A stretch of DNA of 64,000 nucleotides from Chitinophagales bacterium. Lineage in GTDB: Bacteria; Bacteroidota; Bacteroidia; Chitinophagales; Saprospiraceae. The notes under the pieces were generated by a model. That model searched no databases. It was not told the DNA's origin and saw only the letters and a list, made by a program, of their open reading frames with translations. The position numbers and the translations under genes are program-made. This document shows, one piece after another, positions 33,679 through 41,635 of this stretch (position 1 is the stretch's first letter; every line of letters starts with the position of its first letter). Where the stretch lies: contig JAAFJY010000030.1 in the NCBI GenBank assembly GCA_013299105.1, positions 1-64,000 of the forward strand, given 5' to 3'.

Positions 33679-34809
33679 ATGAAAAGTCAAAACAGGCAAA
33701 ATGAGGCTATCAATTTACCTCAGCAGTTGGTCTTTCCACAGTGGATGCATTTGCGTTGGGTGCAGCACCTGGCCTTGTGGACCATTTACATGTTGAGTAA
33801 TCTCATCAATGACCAAAACTTGATCCAACTTTATCCAAGCTTATACATTGAGTACTTTTTGCCTTCTTATTTGATCGTCATTCCCTTTTCTTATGTGCTC
33901 ATTTTGTGGTTGGTTCCCAGGTACTTGTACCAGGGGCGTTTGGTGCTTTTTCTGGTGCTTGCTGCTTTGAAAATCGTTTTAGAGTGTATGGTCAACTACT
34001 GGTTTACCCTTTCTAAAAAGGACCTTTTTATATCGCTGTCCCCTGTTTGGAAAGACGACGAAATCAGCATAACCGATGCGTTTTCCTTGTCTTTCTTGTT
34101 TAGTTTGTTTATTGTCGGGGTAAAGTTGGCCAAAGACATTTGGATGTCGCAACAGGCCCGTGACCAAGAGGAGCGTTTGCGCCTCAAAGGAGAATTGCAA
34201 TACCTGCAAACCCAAATCAGCCCTCATTTTTTGCTCAATAACCTGAATACGCTCTATGGTTTGTCCCTGACCGATCCCAAAGCGGTACCTGAATTGACCC
34301 TGCGTTTGTCCGATTTATTACGTTTTTCCTTGTACGAAACCCTCAATGGCCCCATTACTTTGGCCAGGGAATGGCGTTTTTTGCAAGATTACATCGAGTT
34401 GCTGAGTGCCAGGGCGAGCGAAAAATTAGAAATCGGTACCCATTTCTCCGACGAAAAAGATGAAAAATATGGCATTGCACCTTTGTTGCTGTTGGTTTTT
34501 GTAGAAAACGCCTTTAAATACGCTCAAGCGAACCAACAAGGGGATCGTTTTCTGGAGATCAAGGTTGAGCGGATCGAAAACGAGCTGCATTTTTTAAGCA
34601 GAAACTCTTTTCAGGAAAAAATACTCAGAGAAAAAAATTCAACCATTGCACAACTCGAAAACAAAGGGGCGGGGCTGGGTTTGGGGAATGTAAAACGGCG
34701 TCTGGAGCTCTTGTACCCAGGTAAACATATACTCAAAATCAGCCAGGAAACTGGTATTTTTTTGGTTGAGCTCGACTTACAATTGGAATCATGGAAAAAA
34801 CCTGCATAA
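33679..34809 (+). CDS. LytS-type sensor histidine kinase
   Basis: A 376-residue membrane kinase. The ATG at 33679 is preferred, since the 46 codons before it are not family-like. Four membrane helices lie within about residues 25-160 (LALWTIYMLSNLI, YLIVIPFSYVLILWLVP, LVLFLVLAALKIVL, FSLSFLFSLFIVGVKLA). The kinase part begins LQTQISPHFLLNNLNTLYGL, with the phospho-accepting His, and ends in GLGLGNVKRRLELLYPG, the ATP-binding G box. It points away from the copper/haem operon and overlaps its regulator gene by 19 bp. The signal is unknown; control of the neighbouring operon is inference. Confidence 0.85.
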   Translation: MKSQNRQNEAINLPQQLVFPQWMHLRWVQHLALWTIYMLSNLINDQNLIQLYPSLYIEYFLPSYLIVIPFSYVLILWLVPRYLYQGRLVLFLVLAALKIVLECMVNYWFTLSKKDLFISLSPVWKDDEISITDAFSLSFLFSLFIVGVKLAKDIWMSQQARDQEERLRLKGELQYLQTQISPHFLLNNLNTLYGLSLTDPKAVPELTLRLSDLLRFSLYETLNGPITLAREWRFLQDYIELLSARASEKLEIGTHFSDEKDEKYGIAPLLLLVFVENAFKYAQANQQGDRFLEIKVERIENELHFLSRNSFQEKILREKNSTIAQLENKGAGLGLGNVKRRLELLYPGKHILKISQETGIFLVELDLQLESWKKPA

Positions 34810-35489
34810 TCATCGACGACGAACCAGTGGCCCGTCGCATCCTGCGCAACTGGTGTGAACAAAGCAAGTTGCTAGAGGTGGTGGCCGAATGCGAAGATGG
34901 TCTCGAAGCCCTTGCAGCCTTGCAAACGCACAAGGTGACGGTCATTTTCCTAGACATCAACATGCCCCGGCTTGATGGGCTTAGTTTGTTGAAAAATCTC
35001 AAAGATCGCCCTTCAGTGATCCTCACGACCGCTTATTCTGAGCACGCCCTCGAAGCTTTTGATCTCGACGTAGCCGATTACCTAGCCAAACCCATTTCCT
35101 TTGAACGCTTCCTGCGGGCCGTACAAAGGGCCTTGAAAACCCCAGCCATAAATGAAATTCCAGGAAAAGAAACCGGCGAATTTGAGGGCCTAGTAATCCG
35201 TTTTGGGCGCCAAATCCACCGTATTCCGTTCCAGGATATTTTATTTTGCGAAGCTCGATTGAACGTGTGCCGCATTGTCACCAAATCCACTGAATTCAAA
35301 ACGTACCGGCCGCTCAACCAGGTCCAAACGCAGCTGCCCGCCAAGCAATTTATGCGGGTACACCGTTCGTTTTTGGTCAACCTCCAGCAGGTATTTCAAT
35401 TGGATGGTACTTTGATCCACTTGGGTGAGCACCGCGTACCAATCAGCGAAAGTTACTGGGAGGAGGTGTTGGCGGTCATTGGGGGTTGA
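34791..35489 (+). CDS. LytTR family response regulator
   Basis: A 232-residue regulator with a receiver domain (DDEP at 8-11, phospho-acceptor in VIFLDINMPRLDG near residue 55, Lys in YLAKPIS) and a C-terminal LytTR DNA-binding domain (KQFMRVHRSFLVNLQQVFQL). It overlaps the kinase gene by 19 bp and should be co-translated. LytTR proteins bind short direct repeats near promoters; a natural target is the divergent operon at 33471. Confidence 0.93.
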   Translation: MEKTCIIIDDEPVARRILRNWCEQSKLLEVVAECEDGLEALAALQTHKVTVIFLDINMPRLDGLSLLKNLKDRPSVILTTAYSEHALEAFDLDVADYLAKPISFERFLRAVQRALKTPAINEIPGKETGEFEGLVIRFGRQIHRIPFQDILFCEARLNVCRIVTKSTEFKTYRPLNQVQTQLPAKQFMRVHRSFLVNLQQVFQLDGTLIHLGEHRVPISESYWEEVLAVIGG

Positions 35490-35492
35490 GGC

Positions 35493-35927
35493 TCAAGGTT
35501 TTTGCCCCCCGCCCAAGTGAAAAGACAGCGGCACGTACACTTTTTGAGCTACCACCTGGCCATTTTGTACCGCAGGATTCCAATTGGGCATTTCTTTTAG
35601 TAATTTCATCACTGCTTCATCGCAATTGAAACCCAGCTTTTGAACGATCTGTACCTCGCTGATTTTACCACTTGCACTAACCGTTACTTTGGCTAGGACC
35701 AAACCTTCAATGCCATTTTCACGGGCTTGTTGGGGGTATTCCAAATGCGTTTTACAATAAGCTTCAAAATTTGGGAACTGGGCCTGGCGGATGGCCGCCC
35801 CGGTAGGCAAGGTTTGGCTTTTTTTAGGTTTGGAATGAAAAGCCAGCAATATTTTTTGGGCTTGTAAGCCAGTTGAAATTAGGCACAAAACCAAGCTTAA
35901 GCATAGAAATTTATTGGCGTTTCTCAT
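35493..35927 (-). CDS. Exported TonB C-terminal domain protein
   Basis: A 144-residue protein. The ATG at 35927 starts a signal peptide (MRNANKFLCLSLVLCLISTG), while the 51 codons upstream are unlike a protein. The TonB-C domain covers most of the mature part: YPQQARENGIEGLVLAKVTV, KISEVQIVQKLGFNCDEA and VVAQKVYVPLSFHLG. It lacks the usual membrane anchor and proline-rich spacer, so it is a free periplasmic or anchored TonB-C module rather than a full energy transducer. It ends 3 bp from the LytTR gene on the other strand. A broken partial duplicate is at 29045. Confidence 0.8.
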   Translation of the reverse strand: MRNANKFLCLSLVLCLISTGLQAQKILLAFHSKPKKSQTLPTGAAIRQAQFPNFEAYCKTHLEYPQQARENGIEGLVLAKVTVSASGKISEVQIVQKLGFNCDEAVMKLLKEMPNWNPAVQNGQVVAQKVYVPLSFHLGGGQKP

Positions 35928-36179
35928 CGTATATTGGGTTTTAGGAAATGACAGTTTAGGCCTGAAATGTGCAGGCGAGGATGGTACGATGAAGAGCAGT
36001 GTCGAAAAACGGCCGGAAAAAACGGCGCTCATAAGTGAGGTGCAAATACTTAGACAAGAAATCCTAAATTGGGGTTGCATTTTAACTGAAAAATAAAGTT
36101 AAAGCCCTCTTTTTAACTACAAACCCACATCTTATTGTAAGATTTTGCTTTTTCACACATTATTCTTGGGCACATTTGT

Positions 36180-36187
36180 TAAATTTG
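36180..36187 (+). promoter_or_regulatory. Candidate -7 box for the ExbB operon
   Basis: TAAATTTG matches TAnnTTTG, 89 bp before the ExbB ATG, in the 349-bp divergent gap 35928-36276. A TTTG at a proper spacing upstream is not seen. Nothing else was found in this gap. Confidence 0.3.
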
Positions 36188-36276
36188 AGGCGCTGGGAAA
36201 TACTTATTCGCAAAAACGAATCGTTTCCAAGGCTGAAATTAGTGACTTTTGGCTTTTCACCTAAACTATCGCTTCA

Positions 36277-36966
36277 ATGCTGAATTTTTTCTTGCTGCTG
36301 CAAGCAGATTCAACCCAGGTTCAACAATCCTTTGGCGTTCAGAATTTTGTCAACATCATCCTCGGTAGTGGTACCTTTGGTATCATCATCGTTTTGCTCC
36401 AATTGGTCTTGTCTTTTTTGGCGGTAGTCATCTTTGTTGAGCGCTATCGGGCGATCAAGAAGGCTGGTCAGATCGACCAAAACTTCATGAACAACATCCG
36501 CAACCACGTACAATCGGGCAATATCCAAGCGGCCAGGGCCCTGTGCCAAAGTACTGACACCCCCGTAGCCCGGATGGTAGAAAAAGGTCTCCAGCGCATC
36601 GGCAAGCCCCTGCGCGATATTGACGCTGCCATCGAAAACGTAGGCAACTTGGAGGTATTCAAACTGGAGAAAAACCTATCTACCCTGGCTTCTGTCTCCG
36701 GTTCTGCCCCCATGTTGGGCTTCTTGGGTACCGTAACGGGTATGATCTTGGCGTTTTTCAACATGTCGACGGCTCAAAACATTACCCCATCGCTCCTCGC
36801 GAGTGGTATTTACCAGGCCCTGATCACCACAGCTTTTGGTTTGGGAGTAGGTATTTTTGCCTTGATTGGCTACAACCTGCTCGTATCGAACATCGACAAG
36901 GTTATTTTCCAAATGGAACAATCTACTATCGAATTCATGGACTTTTTGCAGGAACCATCCAACTAA
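36277..36966 (+). CDS. exbB: MotA/TolQ/ExbB proton channel family protein
   Basis: A 229-residue inner-membrane protein. Helices lie at about 31-52 (FGIIIVLLQLVLSFLAVVIF), 140-165 (PMLGFLGTVTGMILAFFNM) and 180-205 (YQALITTAFGLGVGIFALIG). The conserved channel lining is in GTVTGM and TTAFGL. It uses the proton gradient to drive TonB or TolA. It starts a four-gene operon with two ExbD proteins and TonB. Confidence 0.9.
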   Translation: MLNFFLLLQADSTQVQQSFGVQNFVNIILGSGTFGIIIVLLQLVLSFLAVVIFVERYRAIKKAGQIDQNFMNNIRNHVQSGNIQAARALCQSTDTPVARMVEKGLQRIGKPLRDIDAAIENVGNLEVFKLEKNLSTLASVSGSAPMLGFLGTVTGMILAFFNMSTAQNITPSLLASGIYQALITTAFGLGVGIFALIGYNLLVSNIDKVIFQMEQSTIEFMDFLQEPSN

Positions 36967-36977
36967 TCAGTTGATTT

Positions 36978-37379
36978 ATGCTCGCAAGACGCAAAAAAGC
37001 ATCAGCTGAATTCAGTATGGCGTCCCTGACGGACATCATCTTTCTGCTGCTCATTTTCTTCATGCTTACCGCCAACTTCGTGCAGGTGAAGCCCTTTGAA
37101 TTGCCTAAGTCCGACTCCAAAACGGTGGCCCCAACCTCCGTAATTGTGGGCATCAGCAAGGCAGGGGAGTTTTTTCACGAAGCCACTCCTATCCAGTACG
37201 AACAATTAGAAGGAATTGTCAAGCGGGAAATCGAAGAATCAGGGAAAAATCCAGATTTCACCGTCACCATCGTTGCTGAAGTGGGAACACCCTTTGAGGA
37301 AGTGGTAGCAGTGATGGAAATTGCCGGAAAACTAGGCGTGAAAGCGATTTTGGCCACCCAACCTATCACTACCCAGTGA
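36978..37379 (+). CDS. exbD: ExbD/TolR biopolymer transport protein 1
   Basis: A 133-residue protein with one N-terminal helix (SLTDIIFLLLIFFML, residues 16-30) that contains the conserved Asp used for proton transfer, and a periplasmic domain ending KLGVKAILATQ. It lies 11 bp after exbB. The second ExbD has an almost identical helix, suggesting a duplication and a hetero-oligomeric complex. Confidence 0.9.
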   Translation: MLARRKKASAEFSMASLTDIIFLLLIFFMLTANFVQVKPFELPKSDSKTVAPTSVIVGISKAGEFFHEATPIQYEQLEGIVKREIEESGKNPDFTVTIVAEVGTPFEEVVAVMEIAGKLGVKAILATQPITTQ

Positions 37380-37393
37380 AATGACCTATCATT

Positions 37394-37834
37394 ATGGCAG
37401 TTAAAAAACGCTCCAAGGCCGTAGCAGAATTCAACATGTCGTCTCTGACCGACATCATCTTTCTGCTGCTCATCTTTTTCATGCTTACTTCAGGGGTGGT
37501 ATCTCCCAATGCCCTAAACTTGAAATTGCCTGGCAAATCCAGTACTGCGGTGCAAACTACCTCGCGCACCGATGAAGTGAAAATTGAGGTCAATGGCGAT
37601 TATTTCATCAATGGCCGCCGCACCAGTTTGCTGTTGTTGGAAAACGAACTCAAAACCAGGGCTGGGGCCACGCCGCAGCTTTTCAACTTCATCATTGCCC
37701 CCGTGCAAGGCACCCCTGTAGAGCATGTCGTAGCAGTGATGAACATTGCGCTGAAGCTGCAAATCAACGGCATTTTGTCTTCAGAGGGCAAAAAGCCGAT
37801 CAATACACCGGGTGAGTTTAAGTTTGATCGATAA
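37394..37834 (+). CDS. exbD: ExbD/TolR biopolymer transport protein 2
   Basis: A 146-residue paralogue of the preceding protein: SSLTDIIFLLLIFFMLTSGV carries the proton-transfer Asp. The periplasmic part has VNGDYFINGRRTSLLLLENE and ends KPINTPGEFKFDR. It is 14 bp after the first exbD. Confidence 0.9.
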   Translation: MAVKKRSKAVAEFNMSSLTDIIFLLLIFFMLTSGVVSPNALNLKLPGKSSTAVQTTSRTDEVKIEVNGDYFINGRRTSLLLLENELKTRAGATPQLFNFIIAPVQGTPVEHVVAVMNIALKLQINGILSSEGKKPINTPGEFKFDR

Positions 37835-37947
37835 AAGTCGCCCAAACTTTGTGTATTTCAGAAGCTACTGGCATCATAAAGTAAAGTGTCGTATTTTTGA
37901 GTACATTCTACGCACTGACTTTTGGATAACACCAATAATAAAAAAAC

Positions 37948-38826
37948 ATGGACGGTCAAACGCCATACGAACGCAAAGCCCGCCGCGATGGGTACATGAT
38001 CAGCACCGTGATTCACGCGTTGATCATTATCCTTGCGTTGATTCCCTGGCCGCAAAAAGAGCAACCGGACCCCGAACAAGGGATCTTGGTCAACCTCGGT
38101 TTGCCTGACCAGGGCCAAGGAGAAGAAAACACCCCTGGGCCTCCAGCGCCCATGCCTGATCCGGAGCCAGAAAAGCCCAAACCCGTGGATCCCGAACCCG
38201 TGATCCCCAAGCCCAAACCCACGCCTACCAAGCCCAGCACTCCGGTCAAGGAAAAACCCGTGGTGACCACCGAAGACCCCAATGCAGTGGCCATTCGCGA
38301 GCAAAAGGAGCGTGACCGCAAAGCAAGAGAAGAGGCCGATAAGCGTGCAAGGGAAGAAGAAGACGCCCGCAAGCGCGCTGAGGACGAAAAACGCCGCAAA
38401 GACGCCGAAGCCCAGGCTACCAAAGACCAGATCGGCGGCCTGTTTGGTGGTGGTGGCAAAGGAAAAGGCAAAGGCAACACAGGCACCCCCGGCAACCAAG
38501 GCGACCCCAACGGTGATCCCAACTCTAAGGTTTTGGACGGAATCACCACTGGTACGGGCTCGATTGGTGGCAGCTTGACTACGCGCAATGTGCTGAATGC
38601 GCCCAAAATTACGGACAACTCTTCGCTCGAAGGTACGGTGGTAGTAGCGGTTTGTGTAGGTTCGGATGGTAGCGTAGTCTCTGCTGATTTTACCCAGCGC
38701 GGTTCTACCACGTCCAATGCTACCTTGGTTAACCTGGCGGTAAGCAATGCCCGCAAGTGGAAATTCAATACGGGCGATGCCGATAAGCAGTGCGGTACCA
38801 TCACTTACCGCTTTAAGGTGCAGTGA
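37948..38826 (+). CDS. TonB-like energy transducer
   Basis: A 292-residue protein linking the ExbB/ExbD motor to outer-membrane receptors. It has a cytoplasmic start, one membrane helix (MISTVIHALIIILALIPW, about 17-34), a proline/lysine-rich stretch (PEPEKPKPVDPEPVIPKP), a highly charged coiled region (KERDRKAREEADKRAREEED), a Gly-rich linker and a TonB-C-like end (LEGTVVVAVCVGSDGSVVSA to TITYRFKVQ). It could also be called TolA-like because of the charged helix. A bidirectional terminator follows. Confidence 0.85.
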   Translation: MDGQTPYERKARRDGYMISTVIHALIIILALIPWPQKEQPDPEQGILVNLGLPDQGQGEENTPGPPAPMPDPEPEKPKPVDPEPVIPKPKPTPTKPSTPVKEKPVVTTEDPNAVAIREQKERDRKAREEADKRAREEEDARKRAEDEKRRKDAEAQATKDQIGGLFGGGGKGKGKGNTGTPGNQGDPNGDPNSKVLDGITTGTGSIGGSLTTRNVLNAPKITDNSSLEGTVVVAVCVGSDGSVVSADFTQRGSTTSNATLVNLAVSNARKWKFNTGDADKQCGTITYRFKVQ

Positions 38827-38846
38827 TTTAGAGATATTGTTTAACT

Positions 38847-38887
38847 ACAAAAGCGCACTAGGGTCTTTGGTCCTTGTGCGCTTTTGT
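38847..38887. terminator. Bidirectional terminator between tonB and the ATPase gene
   Basis: ACAAAAGCGCAC pairs perfectly with GTGCGCTTTTGT, with a further AGG/CCT closing inside the loop. The flanking A and T runs suit both converging genes. Confidence 0.8.
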
Positions 38888-38919
38888 GTTTGGGGGGTGT
38901 CACAAACGCGGTATAAACG

Positions 38920-40344
38920 TTAATCTATACCCACAAACAAATCGTCCAAGGTCAATTGATTATTCATCAGGCCCAGGTAGTACATGTTTTTTTCGCAACC
39001 AAAGGGGGTAATCATGATTGGGGAAATCGACTTCCTGCGCTTGAGTTTAGCACCAAAGGCCCATACTTTTTTGCGTATCGCCTCGGATTCTTCTTTAGCC
39101 ATCACATGAACATCATTCGCAAATTTGATTTCGCAAAGGTTGATCCAATTGTCGGCGCGGTCAATCAGCATGTCAATTTGAGCAGTTATTTTCCTATTCT
39201 CATCTTTTAGGGGCAAAAAAGTTGTACTGGTCAGGATGCCATTGATGCCCAAAGCCTTTAAAATGCTTGGTTTATGGGTATGACAGAGCAATCCGAAGGC
39301 TTGATCGCACCAAGAGAAATAAGCAGGACTATTGACTTGGCTGTTCCAGTTGAGGTTTTTTTGCTTGTAGATAAAAGTCAGGTAAAAGAGCGAGTAAAAG
39401 TCTGCCAAAATGTACGTACCATCGGTGTATTTTTTGCCAAAAGGTACCATGTAACGCAGGTATCCATTTTCGACCAATTCATCCAGTATTTTTGGTGAGC
39501 CATCTTTATCGCTGAGGTTGGTTTTTTTCAGCAGTTCGCTTCCTTTTAGGCCGTAGCGGTGTTGCACCAGGGTCGAGACTATTTTTAGATGGGAATCTGG
39601 TTGTTTGACCAGTGGAGAATAGAGGTTTTCAAATTCATCTTGCAGCAAACTACCTTCCATAAAACAAAGTCTTTGGAGGCACTGCGCCGCATTTTCTCCA
39701 ATCCTGACCTCATTCAAATAATAAGGAACGCCACCCAGTGCCATGTGGAGCAAAGTGATTTCATAACGATTCAAGAAGATGTTTTTATGCCGTAGAAAAG
39801 CTTCGGTTTCGCAAAGGTCGAATGGTTTCAACCAAATTCGTTTGGTAACGCGGTTGTGAAAACCGCCTCGGTCGTTGTAGATTTTATTGATGATCCAAGA
39901 TGTAGAAGAGCCAGCAATGACCAAAATGATGTTCCCTTCCCAGGCCGCCCAGGAATTCCAAAAATGGGCAAAAATTTGAATAAAACCTGATTTTGGGGTG
40001 TCCACCCAGGTCAATTCATCGAAGAAAAGGACCTTCTTGGTGTTTTTATCCAAGGTTTCCACATAGTTCCGCAGTGCCCAAAAGGCCTCAATCCAACCAC
40101 GAGCTGGGCTGATCGTACAATTTTGTCGATTCCCTAGTTCATGGGCAAATGCTTTCAGTTGGGCCTTCATGGGTTGATTCTGAACCCCTGTGAACTGGAA
40201 GCAGAGTGCTGACTTGAAAAAGGTTTTAATCAGGAAGGTTTTGCCCATGCGCCGCCGCCCTTTAATCGCAATAAATTCGGATTGAGAAGACTTTAATGCT
40301 TCTCTGAAAACGGCTATCTCTTTTGCTCTACCGAAGATTTCCAT
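38920..40344 (-). CDS. ATPase with DUF234-like C-terminal domain
   Basis: A 474-residue ATP-binding protein of the archaeal ATPase family (PF01637). Walker A is KGRRRMGKTFLIKTFF (29-44), Walker B VLFFDELTWVDTP (about 105-117), and the sensor region IAGSSTSWI. A winged-helix part (YGLKGSELLKKTNLSD) follows, and the end (DMLIDRADNWINLCEIKFAN) resembles the PD-(D/E)XK-like DUF234 nuclease with Asp and Glu-x-Lys. The role is unknown; such genes are often solitary and variable between strains, and have been suspected of defence or mobile functions. No partner gene adjoins it. Confidence 0.85.
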   Translation of the reverse strand: MEIFGRAKEIAVFREALKSSQSEFIAIKGRRRMGKTFLIKTFFKSALCFQFTGVQNQPMKAQLKAFAHELGNRQNCTISPARGWIEAFWALRNYVETLDKNTKKVLFFDELTWVDTPKSGFIQIFAHFWNSWAAWEGNIILVIAGSSTSWIINKIYNDRGGFHNRVTKRIWLKPFDLCETEAFLRHKNIFLNRYEITLLHMALGGVPYYLNEVRIGENAAQCLQRLCFMEGSLLQDEFENLYSPLVKQPDSHLKIVSTLVQHRYGLKGSELLKKTNLSDKDGSPKILDELVENGYLRYMVPFGKKYTDGTYILADFYSLFYLTFIYKQKNLNWNSQVNSPAYFSWCDQAFGLLCHTHKPSILKALGINGILTSTTFLPLKDENRKITAQIDMLIDRADNWINLCEIKFANDVHVMAKEESEAIRKKVWAFGAKLKRRKSISPIMITPFGCEKNMYYLGLMNNQLTLDDLFVGID

Positions 40345-40463
40345 GATATGGGCTATGGCTATTAAATTTTCAGTTGTTAAAAATAAGCAAAACTAGCCAG
40401 TCTGGTAAAAAAAAGTTAAGCCAGTTTTTGAGATCAAAACACTCGACGATCAAAATCAATGCG

Positions 40464-40494
40464 TTTGAATTGCAGTAACTCGTCCCTATCTTGC
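40464..40494 (+). promoter_or_regulatory. Candidate promoter of the GNAT gene
   Basis: TTTG, exactly 19 bp, then TATCTTGC (TAnnTTTG with mismatches at the last bases), 19 bp before the ATG of the acetyltransferase. Confidence 0.4.
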
Positions 40495-40513
40495 CTATCC
40501 ATAAAACAGCGAC

Positions 40514-41026
40514 ATGAACCTCCAACCTGTGCTACAAGACGATTACCTATTGCTCCGTCCTTTGCAACAAAGCGACTTCGAAGCCCTGTACGCCGCCGCC
40601 AGCGACCCCTTGATTTGGGAGCAACACCCTTCCCAAAGACATCTTCCTGAGGTATTCGAGCGATTTTTTCAGGATAGCCTGGCTTCAGAAGGAGCTTTGG
40701 TAGCCATCAGAAAAGAAGACGGAAGCATCATTGGTTCTTCGCGCTACAAATTGCTCCCTAATGCTGAAACCGCTGTGGAAATTGGCTGGTCCTTCCTCCA
40801 AAGGATTTATTGGGGCGGCGAAACCAATGGGCGGATGAAAAAACTAATGATCGAGCACGCCCGTGCTGAAGGCATGAAGACCATTGTTTTTCGCATAGGT
40901 ATTCACAACATCCGGTCGCAAAAGGCGGTAGAAAAAATTGGCGGGGTATTGATTTTGGCAAAAGATCGACCAGATATTGTTGATGAAAGATCAGAATATT
41001 GTACTTTTATCTTGAATCCATATTGA
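40514..41026 (+). CDS. GNAT family N-acetyltransferase (RimJ/RimL-like)
   Basis: A 170-residue acetyl-CoA-dependent acetyltransferase. LLLRPLQQSDFEALYAAASD is the usual start, EIGWSFLQRIYWGGETNGRM the central strand and acetyl-CoA loop, and RIGIHNIRSQKAVEKIGGV the C-terminal segment with Asn and Lys contacts. The acceptor (protein N-terminus, antibiotic or small amine) is not predictable. It is followed 19 bp later by a lipoprotein gene on the same strand. Confidence 0.88.
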   Translation: MNLQPVLQDDYLLLRPLQQSDFEALYAAASDPLIWEQHPSQRHLPEVFERFFQDSLASEGALVAIRKEDGSIIGSSRYKLLPNAETAVEIGWSFLQRIYWGGETNGRMKKLMIEHARAEGMKTIVFRIGIHNIRSQKAVEKIGGVLILAKDRPDIVDERSEYCTFILNPY

Positions 41027-41045
41027 TAACAATTTACCCGTCAAG

Positions 41046-41531
41046 ATGACATTCTTGAAAAAACACTCCACCTCGATTTTTGCGACGGTATTGCTTTCGA
41101 CGCTTTTCGCCTGTGGCCAAAAAGCGGCCAGCAAAGAAGCAGTTGAAAAAACAGCAGCAGTAAGCAGTGAAACCCTTCGCTTAGAATCCTTCACTGAATT
41201 TCCACCTGAAATTGATGGGTGCTCCTGCTACTTTTCTAAGGATGCAGATGAATTTGATCAAAATCAGTATATTTATGCAAATGATTATATGGAAACTTCT
41301 TTCTTGAAAATCAATGGTGAGATGGTCAAATTTACTGAAACAGAAACCATAGACATCGACGAAAAGACAAGTATTCTGAAAGCCAAAAGCGAGAACTATA
41401 CGCTCGAACTCGAAATCAAAGAACAGGGTCAAAATGGCGATGAAACCTGGTTAAAAACTGGCACCATCAAACTCACAGACAAGAATGGCAAGACCATTAG
41501 CCAATATTTTCATGGGGAATGTGGGTGTTGA
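41046..41531 (+). CDS. Lipoprotein of unknown function with paired cysteines
   Basis: A 161-residue lipoprotein (FATVLLSTLFAC). The mature part has GCSCYFSKDADEFDQNQYIY near its start and HGECGC at the end, so two Cys pairs may form disulfides or bind a metal. The rest is beta-rich (YTLELEIKEQG, WLKTGTIKLTDKNGK). No named family is recognised. It is probably co-transcribed with the GNAT gene. Confidence 0.7.
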   Translation: MTFLKKHSTSIFATVLLSTLFACGQKAASKEAVEKTAAVSSETLRLESFTEFPPEIDGCSCYFSKDADEFDQNQYIYANDYMETSFLKINGEMVKFTETETIDIDEKTSILKAKSENYTLELEIKEQGQNGDETWLKTGTIKLTDKNGKTISQYFHGECGC

Positions 41532-41577
41532 GAAAATTTAGGAGTTGAGCGACTTGCATCATCTGATCTTTGATGCC

Positions 41578-41628
41578 GAAAACTGCACGTTTACCAAACT
41601 TTTGAAGTTTAGCAAACGTGCAGTTTTC
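41578..41628. terminator. Bidirectional terminator between lipoprotein and glycohydrolase genes
   Basis: A 15-bp perfect stem (GAAAACTGCACGTTT with AAACGTGCAGTTTTC) with an inner AAACTT/AAGTTT pairing. It lies between two converging genes and has T-rich flanks on both sides. Confidence 0.85.
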
Positions 41629-41635
41629 TGTATGC

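Noticed and set aside
38920-40344. The DUF234-type ATPase as part of a defence island
   Set aside because: It is solitary between ordinary genes and has no recognised defence partner. Its family alone is not evidence.
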